From contig NZ_CYSP01000017.1 of the NCBI RefSeq assembly GCF_001298735.1, positions 22,326-86,325 of the forward strand: 64,000 bases of DNA, written 5' to 3'. Position 1 is the first letter of the stretch, and each line of letters opens with the position of its first letter. This DNA comes from Propionispora sp. 2/2-37. GTDB taxonomy: Bacteria; Bacillota; Negativicutes; Propionisporales; Propionisporaceae. A program made the translations under genes and the position numbers. Below the pieces are notes generated by a model. That model saw nothing but the letters and a program-made list of their open reading frames with translations, made no database searches and was not told the origin of the DNA. Of the stretch, positions 42,389 through 50,844 are shown piece by piece.

Positions 42389-43216
42389 TTAACCTTTAAG
42401 ACCGCTGTTCGTAAATCCTTCAACGAATTTCTTTTGGGAAACTAAATAAAGAATCAATACGGGAATCGTGGACAGCGTCGCAACCGCCATAGTCGGAACC
42501 CATTCCGTAAAACCTTCATTCTGGAAACGCACCAAAGCAATCGGCAGCGTTAGTTTTTGTTCGTCAGTTAGTACAAGCAACGGCCAATAATATTCATTCC
42601 AATGATTTACAAACAAAATGATGCTTAGCGCCGTTATTGCGGGAATCGCGGCAGGCAGGTATACATGCCGGAGAATACCAAGCTCCCCGCAGCCATCAAC
42701 GGCAGCTGCATCGGCAAGTTCCCGGGGAACTCCCAAAAAAGACTGCCGCAGCAGGAATATTGCATAACCACTGGCAAGGTACGGAATGATCACTCCGGCC
42801 AATGTGTTGATCATACCGAATAAGTTAACCGTGATAAATGTAGGAATCATCAGCGCCTGGACCGGTATGATCATGGTAGCCAGGACAAAATAGAATAATA
42901 GGTCCCGCCCCGGAAAAGTAAAACGGGTGAAAGCATAGGCGGCAAAAAAAGCGATGAGCACTTGTCCGCAAGTCGAAACTGCCGCTATGAACATACTATT
43001 GTACATCCAGGTAAAAAATGGAGTTTGTTCAAACACTTGCCGGTAGCCATCCCAGACAACTGTTGTAGGAAAAAACCACATTCCCCCTTGAAAAACCTCA
43101 TTCGCCGGTTTAAAAGAAACACTGACCATCCATAGAAACGGCAGCAGCATCGCTATGATAATGGAAATCAAAACAACGTGATTCAATACCCTCCAAACGG
43201 CATATTTGCTTTTCAT
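42389..43216 (-). CDS. ugpE: Carbohydrate-type ABC permease, UgpE type
   Basis: 275 residues with six membrane helices. The binding-protein-dependent permease EAA loop is RQSFLGVPRELADAAAVDGC, GELGILRHVYLPAAIPA. The N-terminal LLPFLWMVSVSFKP and WDGYRQVFEQTPF blocks are typical of MalG/UgpE. GTAGGAGGGCCCAAA before ATG. It lies 11 bases after ugpA. Confidence 0.86.
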   Translation of the reverse strand: MKSKYAVWRVLNHVVLISIIIAMLLPFLWMVSVSFKPANEVFQGGMWFFPTTVVWDGYRQVFEQTPFFTWMYNSMFIAAVSTCGQVLIAFFAAYAFTRFTFPGRDLLFYFVLATMIIPVQALMIPTFITVNLFGMINTLAGVIIPYLASGYAIFLLRQSFLGVPRELADAAAVDGCGELGILRHVYLPAAIPAITALSIILFVNHWNEYYWPLLVLTDEQKLTLPIALVRFQNEGFTEWVPTMAVATLSTIPVLILYLVSQKKFVEGFTNSGLKG

Positions 43217-43227
43217 TTTGGGCCCTC

Positions 43228-44172
43228 CTACTGATAATGGACTTTGGATTCACTTAACCGTATTTGCCAAACGGTAACCACCAGCACCAATAGGAACATT
43301 ACCATAGATAGTGCGCTGGCTTTGCCAATATCAAAAAACTGAAACGCTTCCTGCCATACTTCATACACTAAAACATTGGTAGCATTATTAGGTGCGCCGC
43401 GGGTCATGATATGGACTGTTGTAAATAGTTGAAAAGAGTGAATTATACTTACGATCAACACGAAGAAATGCACCGGTGACAGCAATGGCAGTGTTATAGC
43501 CGTAAACTGTTTCCATTTCCCCGCACCGTCCATTTCTGCCGCCTCATATAGCCGCTTATCAATGCTCTTTAACCCGGCAATATAAAGCACCATATTATAA
43601 CCGAGGGCTTTCCAGACTCCGATGATCATTAAGCTTGGCAAAGCCCACCAAGGATCGTTTAACCAGTTGGGCCCTGCAATTCCCAGATAAGCTAATAGGC
43701 CATTGAGCAGACCATTAGTAGGGTTCATGAGCAGCATCCACACGAAGCTGGTTACCGCCAGCGAGGCAACCACCGGAATGAATAACAAAAAGCGGTAAAT
43801 CTCACGATAACGCCCTGCCCCTTCCACTAAAACTGCCAATCCCAGTCCCAGCAGCATGGAAATTGGAACCGTAACCGCTACGTAGAAGGCAGTGTTGGCT
43901 AATGAAATCCAAAATACCTTATCAGCAAACAGCTTCTGGTAATTTTGCCAGCCAACCGGTTGAATATCAGGGCTAATTAAATCCCATTGCATAAAACTTA
44001 AGTAGAAAGTAAAAAGAAACGGAAAGATAAAAAATACCCCGTAAACAACCAACGCCGGCAGCAAAAGCCCAACAGGCCAGAACAGCTTTTTGGCTTTTGC
44101 CATATCGAGAATTTTTGCCGGCCGCAATACCGCTCTTTCTTTATTGCAAACAACAACCGCATCCTCCTTCAT
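43228..44172 (-). CDS. ugpA: Carbohydrate-type ABC permease, UgpA type
   Basis: 314 residues with six membrane helices after a 30-residue cytoplasmic N-terminus. The family block LYEAAEMDGAGKWKQFTAIT, LPLLSPVHFF is the EAA loop. PALVVYGVFFIFPFLFTFYL forms the first helix. GGAGGAGTGAGGGT precedes the ATG, four bases after the phosphodiesterase stop, so all are in one operon. Confidence 0.86.
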   Translation of the reverse strand: MKEDAVVVCNKERAVLRPAKILDMAKAKKLFWPVGLLLPALVVYGVFFIFPFLFTFYLSFMQWDLISPDIQPVGWQNYQKLFADKVFWISLANTAFYVAVTVPISMLLGLGLAVLVEGAGRYREIYRFLLFIPVVASLAVTSFVWMLLMNPTNGLLNGLLAYLGIAGPNWLNDPWWALPSLMIIGVWKALGYNMVLYIAGLKSIDKRLYEAAEMDGAGKWKQFTAITLPLLSPVHFFVLIVSIIHSFQLFTTVHIMTRGAPNNATNVLVYEVWQEAFQFFDIGKASALSMVMFLLVLVVTVWQIRLSESKVHYQ

Positions 44173-44176
44173 ACCC

Positions 44177-45481
44177 TCACTCCTCCAGTTTAATCATTGA
44201 CCTCAGAATTTTGCCGTCGGTATCCGTAAGTTGAATGCCCAAAATATCCGCGATAGTAGGTGCAATATCAGCAATATGGCCCTCGGATAGAATATGGCCC
44301 GGTTGAATGTTAGGTCCGTGAGCTATAAGTACCCCTTTCAACTGCTCGTTTCCCGGCAGATATCCATGCGTTGCCTTTTTGGCACATTGTCGGCTCACGG
44401 CCTGATCTTCTCCACCGGCATCCTGTATGAGATAGCCGGGACCAGCCTCCACAATTAGATCCGCCTGATGAGGATGATCTTTAACATTCGGTAATCCCAG
44501 TCCGGAAAAATGCCGATTTTCAAAAACTGCCGCCACACCCTCTGTAGCCAGCAAAAGTTTCTTTATTGCCGCCAGCAATTCATCCTTATATTCCTCATCG
44601 AAAACATAAATATAACCTGAGCCGTCATTGGAAACTGCCAGAACCCGGCTCTGTTCGGGAGAAACCGAGTCATACCAGCCTTGCTGCTGAAACAGTACAT
44701 TGGGGTGAATTGCGCTATGAGTATCCATGAAACCATGATCAGAGACTACAAAGAGATTGGTACTGTCATACCTCCCTTCTTCTTTCAGTTTTTCGATAAT
44801 CTGCCCCAGCCGTTCATCTAAATATTCCAGCGCCCAGAATACTTCGGGACTGCGTGTCCCATAATCATGCTGAAAGCTGTCGGCCAGTAAAAAATGCGCA
44901 AGGATCAAACCGGGTTTCTGTTTGCCTATTAAGTGTTTTACCACTTCGGTTGTCAGCCAGTCCTGCATCATACCGCGGGGGTGATCTTTACTCCATAGGC
45001 CGTATGAACTTACGGGAAGTCCTAGCGTCTTTATCTCCTTCCAAAATAACGGTGTTGCGTAGCTATCAAACAACTCCTGTTCATAAAACTCAGGAATATT
45101 AAAGTCGATATGTCCGGCACCACGAGTTACCGGCCAGCAGATCGCGGCGGTTTTAATTCCCTGTTCGTGGGCCAAATCGTAGAGGGTCGGAACCCTTACA
45201 ACTTGCTCCTTTGTCCAGAACCGATCCCCATAGTGTTCCTTTAACTGCCGGGATGATCGATCGGCGATTCCATTGCCAAGCACGCCATGTTTTTGGGGAA
45301 ACACACCGGTAACTATCGTGGTATGAGCAGGCCAAGTAACGGAAGGATAGGTGCTCATCATTCTTTCCACATACGCTCCCTTGGTTATCAGTTTCCGCAA
45401 ATTCGGCATTTTACACCGTGGGTCAGGCAAATAATAGGCAGCCATCCCATCAATGCAAATCAACATAACACTTGGTTTCAT
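44177..45481 (-). CDS. Nucleotide pyrophosphatase/phosphodiesterase-type enzyme
   Basis: 434 residues of the alkaline-phosphatase superfamily (NPP/type I phosphodiesterase). Metal and nucleophile positions are visible: ICIDGMAAYYL (first Asp), YPSVTWPAHTTIVTG (nucleophilic Thr), LADSFQHDYG (Asp and His), VVSDHGFMDTHS (Asp and His) and KKATHGYLPGN (last His). No signal peptide, so it acts in the cytoplasm. Its place between glpP and the ugp genes suggests it cleaves imported glycerophosphodiesters to glycerol-3-phosphate. ATAGGAGGAGAAAGA before the ATG. Confidence 0.83.
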   Translation of the reverse strand: MKPSVMLICIDGMAAYYLPDPRCKMPNLRKLITKGAYVERMMSTYPSVTWPAHTTIVTGVFPQKHGVLGNGIADRSSRQLKEHYGDRFWTKEQVVRVPTLYDLAHEQGIKTAAICWPVTRGAGHIDFNIPEFYEQELFDSYATPLFWKEIKTLGLPVSSYGLWSKDHPRGMMQDWLTTEVVKHLIGKQKPGLILAHFLLADSFQHDYGTRSPEVFWALEYLDERLGQIIEKLKEEGRYDSTNLFVVSDHGFMDTHSAIHPNVLFQQQGWYDSVSPEQSRVLAVSNDGSGYIYVFDEEYKDELLAAIKKLLLATEGVAAVFENRHFSGLGLPNVKDHPHQADLIVEAGPGYLIQDAGGEDQAVSRQCAKKATHGYLPGNEQLKGVLIAHGPNIQPGHILSEGHIADIAPTIADILGIQLTDTDGKILRSMIKLEE

Positions 45482-45587
45482 TCTTTCTCCTCCTATAACC
45501 TAAATCAAAAATGAAGGCTGACTGTTTGATTAGGTATGAATTCATGTACTCATTTCACTGCCTTTATGATTTTATCTATTAATGTCT

Positions 45588-46148
45588 TTATCGTACTATC
45601 GTCCAGAGCTTAGGCTCACCAATGGCAACCCCCCGGGCACCGGCAGCTAATGCTTGCTCTATTTCTTCCTGAGATTTTATCAAACCCGCTGCGATAATTG
45701 GACACTCGATTACTTGTCCAAGTTGCCTGATTACCCGGGACATAAGACCGGGCATTAATTCCACCATGTCGGGCTTGGTATCGAAAATATTTTTTATGGC
45801 CGTTTCATAAGCCTGAGTATCAATCAGAAAAACATGGTGAACTGTGAGCAGTCCTTCTTTCTTTGCTGCATAAATCAGTTGATTTTTCGTGGAAACGATT
45901 CCGTCAGGCTTAACCTTTCGGGCAAGATATCTAACACCGTCCTTATCACTGGCAATCCCCCTAATCAGGTCTATATGTAAAAAAATTATTTTTTGATACT
46001 CCCGAACCTTAGCAACGCACTCCTCAACAGTCAAGATATCGCCGGCCATCATGAAAATGATATCTACCGGAGATTTTACCGCTTCTTCTATTCTGTTCAC
46101 ATCTCGAACAGCGGCGATAATCGGATTTTTCCCATCAAGCCTTTTCAT
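45588..46148 (-). CDS. glpP: GlpP, glycerol-3-phosphate-responsive antiterminator
   Basis: 186 residues, TIM-barrel-like: NPIIAAVRDVNRIEEAVKSP, IIFMMAGDILTVEECVAKVR, FLHIDLIRGIASDKDGVRYL, KPDGIVSTKNQLIYAAKKEG and AAGARGVAIGEPKLW. GlpP binds leader RNA in the presence of glycerol-3-phosphate and lets transcription pass a terminator. It heads the ugp operon and a long leader hairpin lies 40 bases upstream of its start, so the unit is probably induced by its own end product. TCGGAGGTCTGAC supplies the ribosome site. Confidence 0.88.
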   Translation of the reverse strand: MKRLDGKNPIIAAVRDVNRIEEAVKSPVDIIFMMAGDILTVEECVAKVREYQKIIFLHIDLIRGIASDKDGVRYLARKVKPDGIVSTKNQLIYAAKKEGLLTVHHVFLIDTQAYETAIKNIFDTKPDMVELMPGLMSRVIRQLGQVIECPIIAAGLIKSQEEIEQALAAGARGVAIGEPKLWTIVR

Positions 46149-46180
46149 ACTTTTGTCAGACCTCCGATGTAAAATAGAAA

Positions 46181-46247
46181 TTAAAAACCCACGTACAGTC
46201 TGATTTCGATATACAACTAAGGTATATCAAAATCAGATGTACCTGGG
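46181..46247 (-). terminator. Leader terminator hairpin upstream of glpP
   Basis: On the minus strand a long stem forms from CCCAGGTACATCTGATTTTG and GTATAC-side bases (46222-46247) with their complement (46188-46214), followed by TTTTTAA (46187-46181). About 25 paired positions with a few mismatches and a seven-base loop. It lies between the presumed promoter and glpP, as expected for a GlpP antitermination target. Confidence 0.75.
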
Positions 46248-46400
46248 TGTGCTCATCATCTCAACCCATGGTTCTCTGGAACCATATTTTATTATGACTG
46301 AAATATCGTCGTGCATATTAACTGCTTTTATATTACCAAAAATAAACTAAACAAGTGTTGTGTCTAGGTTAAAATAATGTTAAGTACCAGTAAATCTCCA

Positions 46401-46420
46401 GAGGACGGTTCTCCTGCTTC
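46401..46420. repeat. REP-like element left of transposase remnant
   Basis: GAGGACGGTTCTCCTGCTTC, the GGACGGTTC type. Related copies: CAGGGACGGTTCCTTCGC (35039), GGTGACGGTTCCTTGACC (52610), CGGGACGGTTCAAGG (55211). Confidence 0.6.
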
Positions 46421-46469
46421 TAAGATGCATGGTGCCAGGCTGTATAAATAGCGATATGGCCTAAAGCAG

Positions 46470-46592
46470 AAAGAAACGTTTTACTTAGACAGTTAAAAGA
46501 AAAAGAAGGTCTATCTACTCGTCGAATCGAAGAATAACGGGAATATCACGCGGGGTAATAGCAAGAGTTGGCAAAGAAGGTTACGCCAGAAT
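46470..46592 (+). pseudogene. REP-associated transposase (RAYT/TnpREP) C-terminal remnant
   Basis: One frame reads RQLKEKEGLSTRRIEE, and after a frameshift the next reads RITGISRGVIARVGKEGYAR. Joined, these give the helix-turn-helix tail (LKEKEGLSTRQIERLTGISRG-like) of Y1-type REP-associated transposases. There is no catalytic HUH domain and several stops occur, so it is dead. It is bounded by GGACGGTTC (46403) on one side and GGGACA...TGTCCC (46654-46672) on the other, the flanking arrangement usual for such genes. Confidence 0.6.
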
Positions 46593-46653
46593 ATTATTAA
46601 TAACGCTCATCAAACTAGTATTGAAGCATTATAGTCGCATAAGAAAACTAGCA

Positions 46654-46672
46654 GGGACAATAAGCCTGTCCC
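46654..46672. repeat. GGGACA-TGTCCC hairpin right of transposase remnant
   Basis: GGGACA (46654-46659) and TGTCCC (46667-46672) around seven bases. Confidence 0.55.
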
Positions 46673-46702
46673 ATTTGCCAGAAGTTTATAGGGGGTTGGG
46701 AA

Positions 46703-48202
46703 ATGAAGAACATACTAATAATCGGTGCGGGAATCGGCGGACTTACTGCCGGTAACCTTCTTGCAATGAAGGGACATAAAGTAACCATATTTGAAACCCA
46801 CAGCATGCCTGGCGGCTATACCGCCGGATTTTACCGGAAAGGCTATTATTTTGAGAGCGGCACTCTTTCCTTTGAAGCTTCAGCATCGATATTCAAAGCA
46901 ATGAAGGACATTGGCGTATTTGAACAGATAGACTTTGTAAAACATAGAATGCGATTTGTCTCGGAATATTTCGATGGAACTCCTGAGAATTACAGTGATT
47001 ATAAAAAAATGATTTACACTGGGTTCCCATCCGACAAAGAAAAGCTAGATATGTTTTTTTCGGAATTGGACAAAATGGTCTACCTGATGGGGGAAATGGA
47101 TGAACCCATGCCCTTTCTCTACAGCGGGCTTAACATGTTAAAAGCAATGATTCCCTATATCCTGAGCGCCCCAAAGTTGATGAAATTATCAAAGCAGTAT
47201 GGCAACATGACGTCATCGGAGTTTGTTGCAAGGTATTTCGAAAAAGACTCAAAGCTATTCAAGCTGTTCAGCAGGATCGGCTATCCGGATATGCCAGCCA
47301 TGATTTTAGGGTCTGCTTTAATGACGATGTTCACCGACCTCTGGACGGTGAAAAGCGGTATGCAATCATGGGCCGATATTCTTGCTGAAAACTTCAGGAA
47401 ACTGGGCGGTAATTTACTGCTGAACTTCTATGTCGACAAGATAATCACTAAAAACGGAGCCGCAGTTGGTGTCTCATACAAAAATACCGTGTATAACGCA
47501 GATTATGTTATTTCCGCCAGTGATTATAAGAACACCTTCCTGAAGCTTTTAGACAACAAGAACCTTATTTCGCAGGCGGCTCAGAATGATATCGCCAAGG
47601 CTGTTGTTTCGGAGAGCTTCTTCACAGTGTATCTGGGGTTGAATATGACCAATGAAGAACTTGGCAAATATTTGAAGGTTCCTAGTGTCTTTGCTTTTAA
47701 CAATCAACCCGGGTATGATATTTACAATGCCGAAGACGGAGAGTTTTTTAACAAGACATCGGTTTCCCTTTGGTCGCTGTCAATGGAAAATCCCAACCAT
47801 GCTCCTGAAGGGAAATCCTCATTGATGCTTCAGACCATGGTGCCTTACCATTGGATGAACAACTGGGGCGGCGGCAACAAGGAGGCATATGGACAATTGA
47901 AGGAAAAAGCAATGGAGGCACTAATAGACAGCGCAGCCAGGCTGATTCCGGGCTTGAAGGAATATATCGAATATAAAGACGCCGCAACTCCGCTGACTTA
48001 TGAAAGGTTTACCCATAATACCGATGGGGCGAGTTCTGCCTGGAGCTGGAACCCCAAGAAAAGGTTCTATAAAAATGCCATGAGCGTGAATATAGAAACA
48101 CCGGTGAAAAACCTTTACATTGGCTCCTGCTGGGCGATGCAGATCGGTGGTGTGCCCGGTGCCCTTGCCGCAGCTTACCAATGTACCAAAAAGATAAAGT
48201 GA
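46703..48202 (+). CDS. FAD-dependent oxidoreductase, phytoene-desaturase-like
   Basis: 499 residues. The dinucleotide motif IIGAGIGGLTAGNLLAMKGH (residues 4-23) with the acidic end FETHSMPGGYTAGF opens the protein. The C-terminal FAD block is NLYIGSCWAMQIGGVPGALA. The layout is that of CrtI/phytoene dehydrogenase and related isomerases (COG1233). There are no carotenoid genes nearby, so the substrate is open. GGGGGTTGGGAA precedes the ATG, and a terminator follows. Single gene. Confidence 0.8.
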   Translation: MKNILIIGAGIGGLTAGNLLAMKGHKVTIFETHSMPGGYTAGFYRKGYYFESGTLSFEASASIFKAMKDIGVFEQIDFVKHRMRFVSEYFDGTPENYSDYKKMIYTGFPSDKEKLDMFFSELDKMVYLMGEMDEPMPFLYSGLNMLKAMIPYILSAPKLMKLSKQYGNMTSSEFVARYFEKDSKLFKLFSRIGYPDMPAMILGSALMTMFTDLWTVKSGMQSWADILAENFRKLGGNLLLNFYVDKIITKNGAAVGVSYKNTVYNADYVISASDYKNTFLKLLDNKNLISQAAQNDIAKAVVSESFFTVYLGLNMTNEELGKYLKVPSVFAFNNQPGYDIYNAEDGEFFNKTSVSLWSLSMENPNHAPEGKSSLMLQTMVPYHWMNNWGGGNKEAYGQLKEKAMEALIDSAARLIPGLKEYIEYKDAATPLTYERFTHNTDGASSAWSWNPKKRFYKNAMSVNIETPVKNLYIGSCWAMQIGGVPGALAAAYQCTKKIK

Positions 48203-48225
48203 ACCGAATGCAGACTCTATAACTG

Positions 48226-48263
48226 AAGGCAAGTTCTACCTAAAGGTAAAACTTGCCTTTTTG
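48226..48263 (+). terminator. Terminator after FAD oxidoreductase
   Basis: AAGGCAAGTT (48226-48235) and AACTTGCCTT (48250-48259) with a further inner TACC...GGTA, followed by TTTT. Confidence 0.85.
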
Positions 48264-48477
48264 CTGTTTCTACAATTCATTTTGAAAGAGGCTTTGACAA
48301 TGAAAGTTAGTGATAGCTCATATTATTCTTTCGTTTAGAGGGTATTTCACGAAAGGGACCTTCCTTCATTTAAGGATAACACAAGATTATGGCACAAGGC
48401 TATTTGGAATGGTAGGAGTTTTTGGGGAGAACTTGACACATTCATGCCATATTGACTTGCTATAATAGTTGGGTCAT

Positions 48478-48667
48478 AAGACAGGATGAGATTTCCCTCA
48501 GCGGCGGCGTGACGTTATCCCAGCCCCAGATCATCATCAACGCCGATACGGCCGACTTCAACTTGAGAACCAAACTGGCCGTCTTTACCGGCAACGTACA
48601 GGCCACCCACAGCAATGACACCTGGTCCGCCGCTTCGGTAAATATCAAAACCGGTACGCTGGAATAG
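48478..48667 (+). pseudogene. LptA/OstA-like protein, C-terminal fragment
   Basis: The frame reads DEISLSGGVTLSQPQIIINA, DTADFNLRTKLAVFTGNVQA, THSNDTWSAASVNIKTGTLE, then a stop. The ADxADFNL-x-T-x-x-AVFTGNV pattern is the repeating beta-strand unit of LptA/OstA-type lipopolysaccharide-transport proteins. Only about 60 residues remain, with no signal peptide or ribosome site at the fragment's start. It is a displaced tail, or less likely a domain reused by a small protein. Confidence 0.55.
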
Positions 48668-48736
48668 CCCACCGGGCTGCCTGCGTACCAAAACCATAAG
48701 CCAGTATTCAGCGAAAACAAAGGAGGTGTCACTGCT

Positions 48737-48880
48737 ATGGAATGGTTGGATGGCCTAACAGTCTTTGTGTGGTTGGCACTGAACGCAGTTTTTATTGTTG
48801 GTACGTTCCTCATAGCCGGTGCAATTTGGACCTTTTGGGAATTATATAAGGCCTTGATTGGCGTTAAGCTTGGCGATTAA
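48737..48880 (+). CDS. Small single-pass membrane protein
   Basis: 47 residues: MEWLDGLTVFVWLALNAVFI, then VGTFLIAGAIWTFWELYKAL, IGVKLGD. One long hydrophobic helix with Trp at both interfaces. AAAGGAGGTG stands eight bases before the ATG, a near-perfect ribosome site, which is the main reason to call it a gene. It could be a small stress or respiratory-accessory peptide or a type I toxin-like peptide. No partner is evident. Confidence 0.6.
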   Translation: MEWLDGLTVFVWLALNAVFIVGTFLIAGAIWTFWELYKALIGVKLGD

Positions 48881-49133
48881 AAGGCACACTGCTCCCCCTC
48901 AGTGCCGTTTAGAGATTGTAAGGACCGCGACAGCGTTCTTACTGGCTGGAGCGCATAACGGTAGTAGGAGGACAGCGGAATTATCCTAGTACCGCCGTAC
49001 CACTTCTATGAGCGATTATCTGTACCTATCCAAAATATACATTCTGTATATTTCAATAGAATCAGATTTGTTTTATAATACAACTCATATGTTGCCATAT
49101 GAATTGGTGATGGCGAATTAGGAGGAATGATTG

Positions 49134-50015
49134 ATGCAACAGGGTACTTTTCAGGTTAAGTCGGGCCTGGCAGAGATGCTGAAAGGCGGCGTTATTATGG
49201 ATGTTATCACGCCCGAACAGGCTAAAATCGCTGAAGCAGCCGGGGCTTGTGCCGTTATGGCTTTGGAACGGGTGCCGGCCGATATCCGGGCTGCCGGAGG
49301 TGTCGCCCGGATGGCCGATCCGACAATAATTCAGCGCATTATGGATGCTGTAACTATTCCGGTTATGGCGAAAGCCAGAATTGGTCATTTTGTTGAAGCA
49401 CAGATATTGGAATCATTGGGAGCGGATTATATTGATGAAAGCGAAGTCCTGACGCCGGCGGATGATAAATTCCACATTGATAAACATAAGTTCAGCATTC
49501 CTTTTGTCTGCGGCGCGAAAAATCTTGGCGAGGCCTTGCGCCGTATCGCCGAAGGCGCAGCCATGATCCGGACGAAAGGTGAGCCGGGTACCGGCAATGT
49601 GGTCGAAGCAGTGAAACATATCCGGATGGTTAATAGTGAAATTCGAATGCTGCAAAATTTACCTGATGATGAGGTTCCGACGTTTGCCAAAAATATTGCT
49701 GCTCCGCTGGAGTTAATGAAAATGACGAAATCTATGGGCCGGCTGCCTGTGGTAAACTTTGCTGCCGGCGGTATTGCGACTCCGGCTGATGCAGCGCTTA
49801 TGATGCAGCTTGGCTGTGACGGAATTTTTGTTGGTTCCGGAATATTCAAATCCGGTGACCCCGATAAATGGGCTAGTGCTGTTGTCGCTGCTACGACCTA
49901 TTATAATGATCCGCAAGTTCTGGCTGAAGTGTCAAAAGATCTGGGTGAAGCGATGGTCGGTATTGAGATTTCCACAATACCGGAAGCACAGCGGATGCAG
50001 GAACGCGGCTGGTAA
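49134..50015 (+). CDS. pdxS: Pyridoxal 5'-phosphate synthase subunit PdxS
   Basis: 293 residues. Highly conserved blocks are [69 protein letters not shown] and the [14 protein letters not shown] phosphate loop. The catalytic lysines are visible as [11 protein letters not shown] and [16 protein letters not shown]. It makes pyridoxal phosphate from ribose 5-phosphate, glyceraldehyde 3-phosphate and ammonia supplied by PdxT. ATG 49134 has AGGAGGAATGATTG upstream. pdxT follows 64 bases later. Confidence 0.97.
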   Translation: MQQGTFQVKSGLAEMLKGGVIMDVITPEQAKIAEAAGACAVMALERVPADIRAAGGVARMADPTIIQRIMDAVTIPVMAKARIGHFVEAQILESLGADYIDESEVLTPADDKFHIDKHKFSIPFVCGAKNLGEALRRIAEGAAMIRTKGEPGTGNVVEAVKHIRMVNSEIRMLQNLPDDEVPTFAKNIAAPLELMKMTKSMGRLPVVNFAAGGIATPADAALMMQLGCDGIFVGSGIFKSGDPDKWASAVVAATTYYNDPQVLAEVSKDLGEAMVGIEISTIPEAQRMQERGW

Positions 50016-50079
50016 GTTGATATTAGCAATATAAAGCCGGAGCACGTGCCGCGCTTTTGCAGAAGGGAGGATAAGGCTG

Positions 50080-50649
50080 ATGAAAATTGGTGTATTGGCC
50101 CTGCAAGGGGCATTTCGTGAACATAAATGGATGCTGGAGCGCTGTGGCGCTCAGGCAGCTTTAATCAGAAAACCGGAAGATTTGGATGATCTCAACGGCC
50201 TGGTGCTTCCCGGCGGGGAAAGCACAACCATCGGCAAAATGCTGGTCGACTGGGGTCTTATGGCTGGAATCAAAGAAAAGCATGCAGCCGGTATGGCGAT
50301 TTATGGTACCTGCGCCGGCATGATTCTATTATGCCAGGATATTATCGGCAGCAAGCAGCCCCGGCTTGGTTTATTTGATGCTTCAGTGCGGCGAAATGCA
50401 TTTGGCCGACAGCGCGAGAGTTTTGAAGCCGATCTCAAGGTGCCGGAATTCGGCCCTGAACCGGTGCATGCTATTTTTATCCGGGCACCGTTTATCGAGC
50501 GTGTCGGGCCGTCGGTACAAGTACTGGCAGAGATAAACGGCAAAATTGTCATTGCCCGCCAGGGGAAGATACTGGTTACGGCATTTCACCCGGAATTAAC
50601 CGGGGATAACAGGATTCACCGTTATTTTTTAACAATGATAAGGGAATAG
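50080..50649 (+). CDS. pdxT: Pyridoxal 5'-phosphate synthase glutaminase PdxT
   Basis: 189 residues, class-I glutaminase. IGVLALQGAFREHKWMLERC opens, LVLPGGESTTIGKML follows, the nucleophile is in IYGTCAGMILL (about 78), and the His-Glu pair is in TAFHPELTGDNRIH. It supplies ammonia to PdxS. AAGGGAGGATAAGGCTG precedes the ATG. Confidence 0.96.
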   Translation: MKIGVLALQGAFREHKWMLERCGAQAALIRKPEDLDDLNGLVLPGGESTTIGKMLVDWGLMAGIKEKHAAGMAIYGTCAGMILLCQDIIGSKQPRLGLFDASVRRNAFGRQRESFEADLKVPEFGPEPVHAIFIRAPFIERVGPSVQVLAEINGKIVIARQGKILVTAFHPELTGDNRIHRYFLTMIRE

Positions 50650-50690
50650 ATAAGGGGCTGTCGCATTAAATCAGTCCCATAAAAACAAAA

Positions 50691-50727
50691 GACGGCAACC
50701 GGTAACTAGCCGGAAGCCGTTTTTTGT
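50691..50727 (+). terminator. Terminator of pdxST
   Basis: ACGGCAACCGG (50692-50702) pairs with CCGGAAGCCGT (50710-50720), followed by TTTTTT. Just beyond, GACATGGGGACGG (50734-50746) is another GGGGACGG-type repeat trace. Confidence 0.82.
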
Positions 50728-50844
50728 TGTGTAGACATGGGGACGGTAATACTGCATCCACGCTAATGCGTGCGTTCCATCCTGCCAGGAGAACAGCTTC
50801 AACAAGAACAATGATTATGCTTACTTTATATTTCTTGATTAATC

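Noticed and set aside
46181..46247. Metabolite riboswitch upstream of glpP
   Set aside because: A single long hairpin with a T tract fits a GlpP-type leader terminator; no conserved aptamer pattern was recognised.
48435..48471. TTGACA ... TATAAT promoter before the LptA-like fragment
   Set aside because: The spacing is 22 bases, too long for a standard sigma-A promoter.
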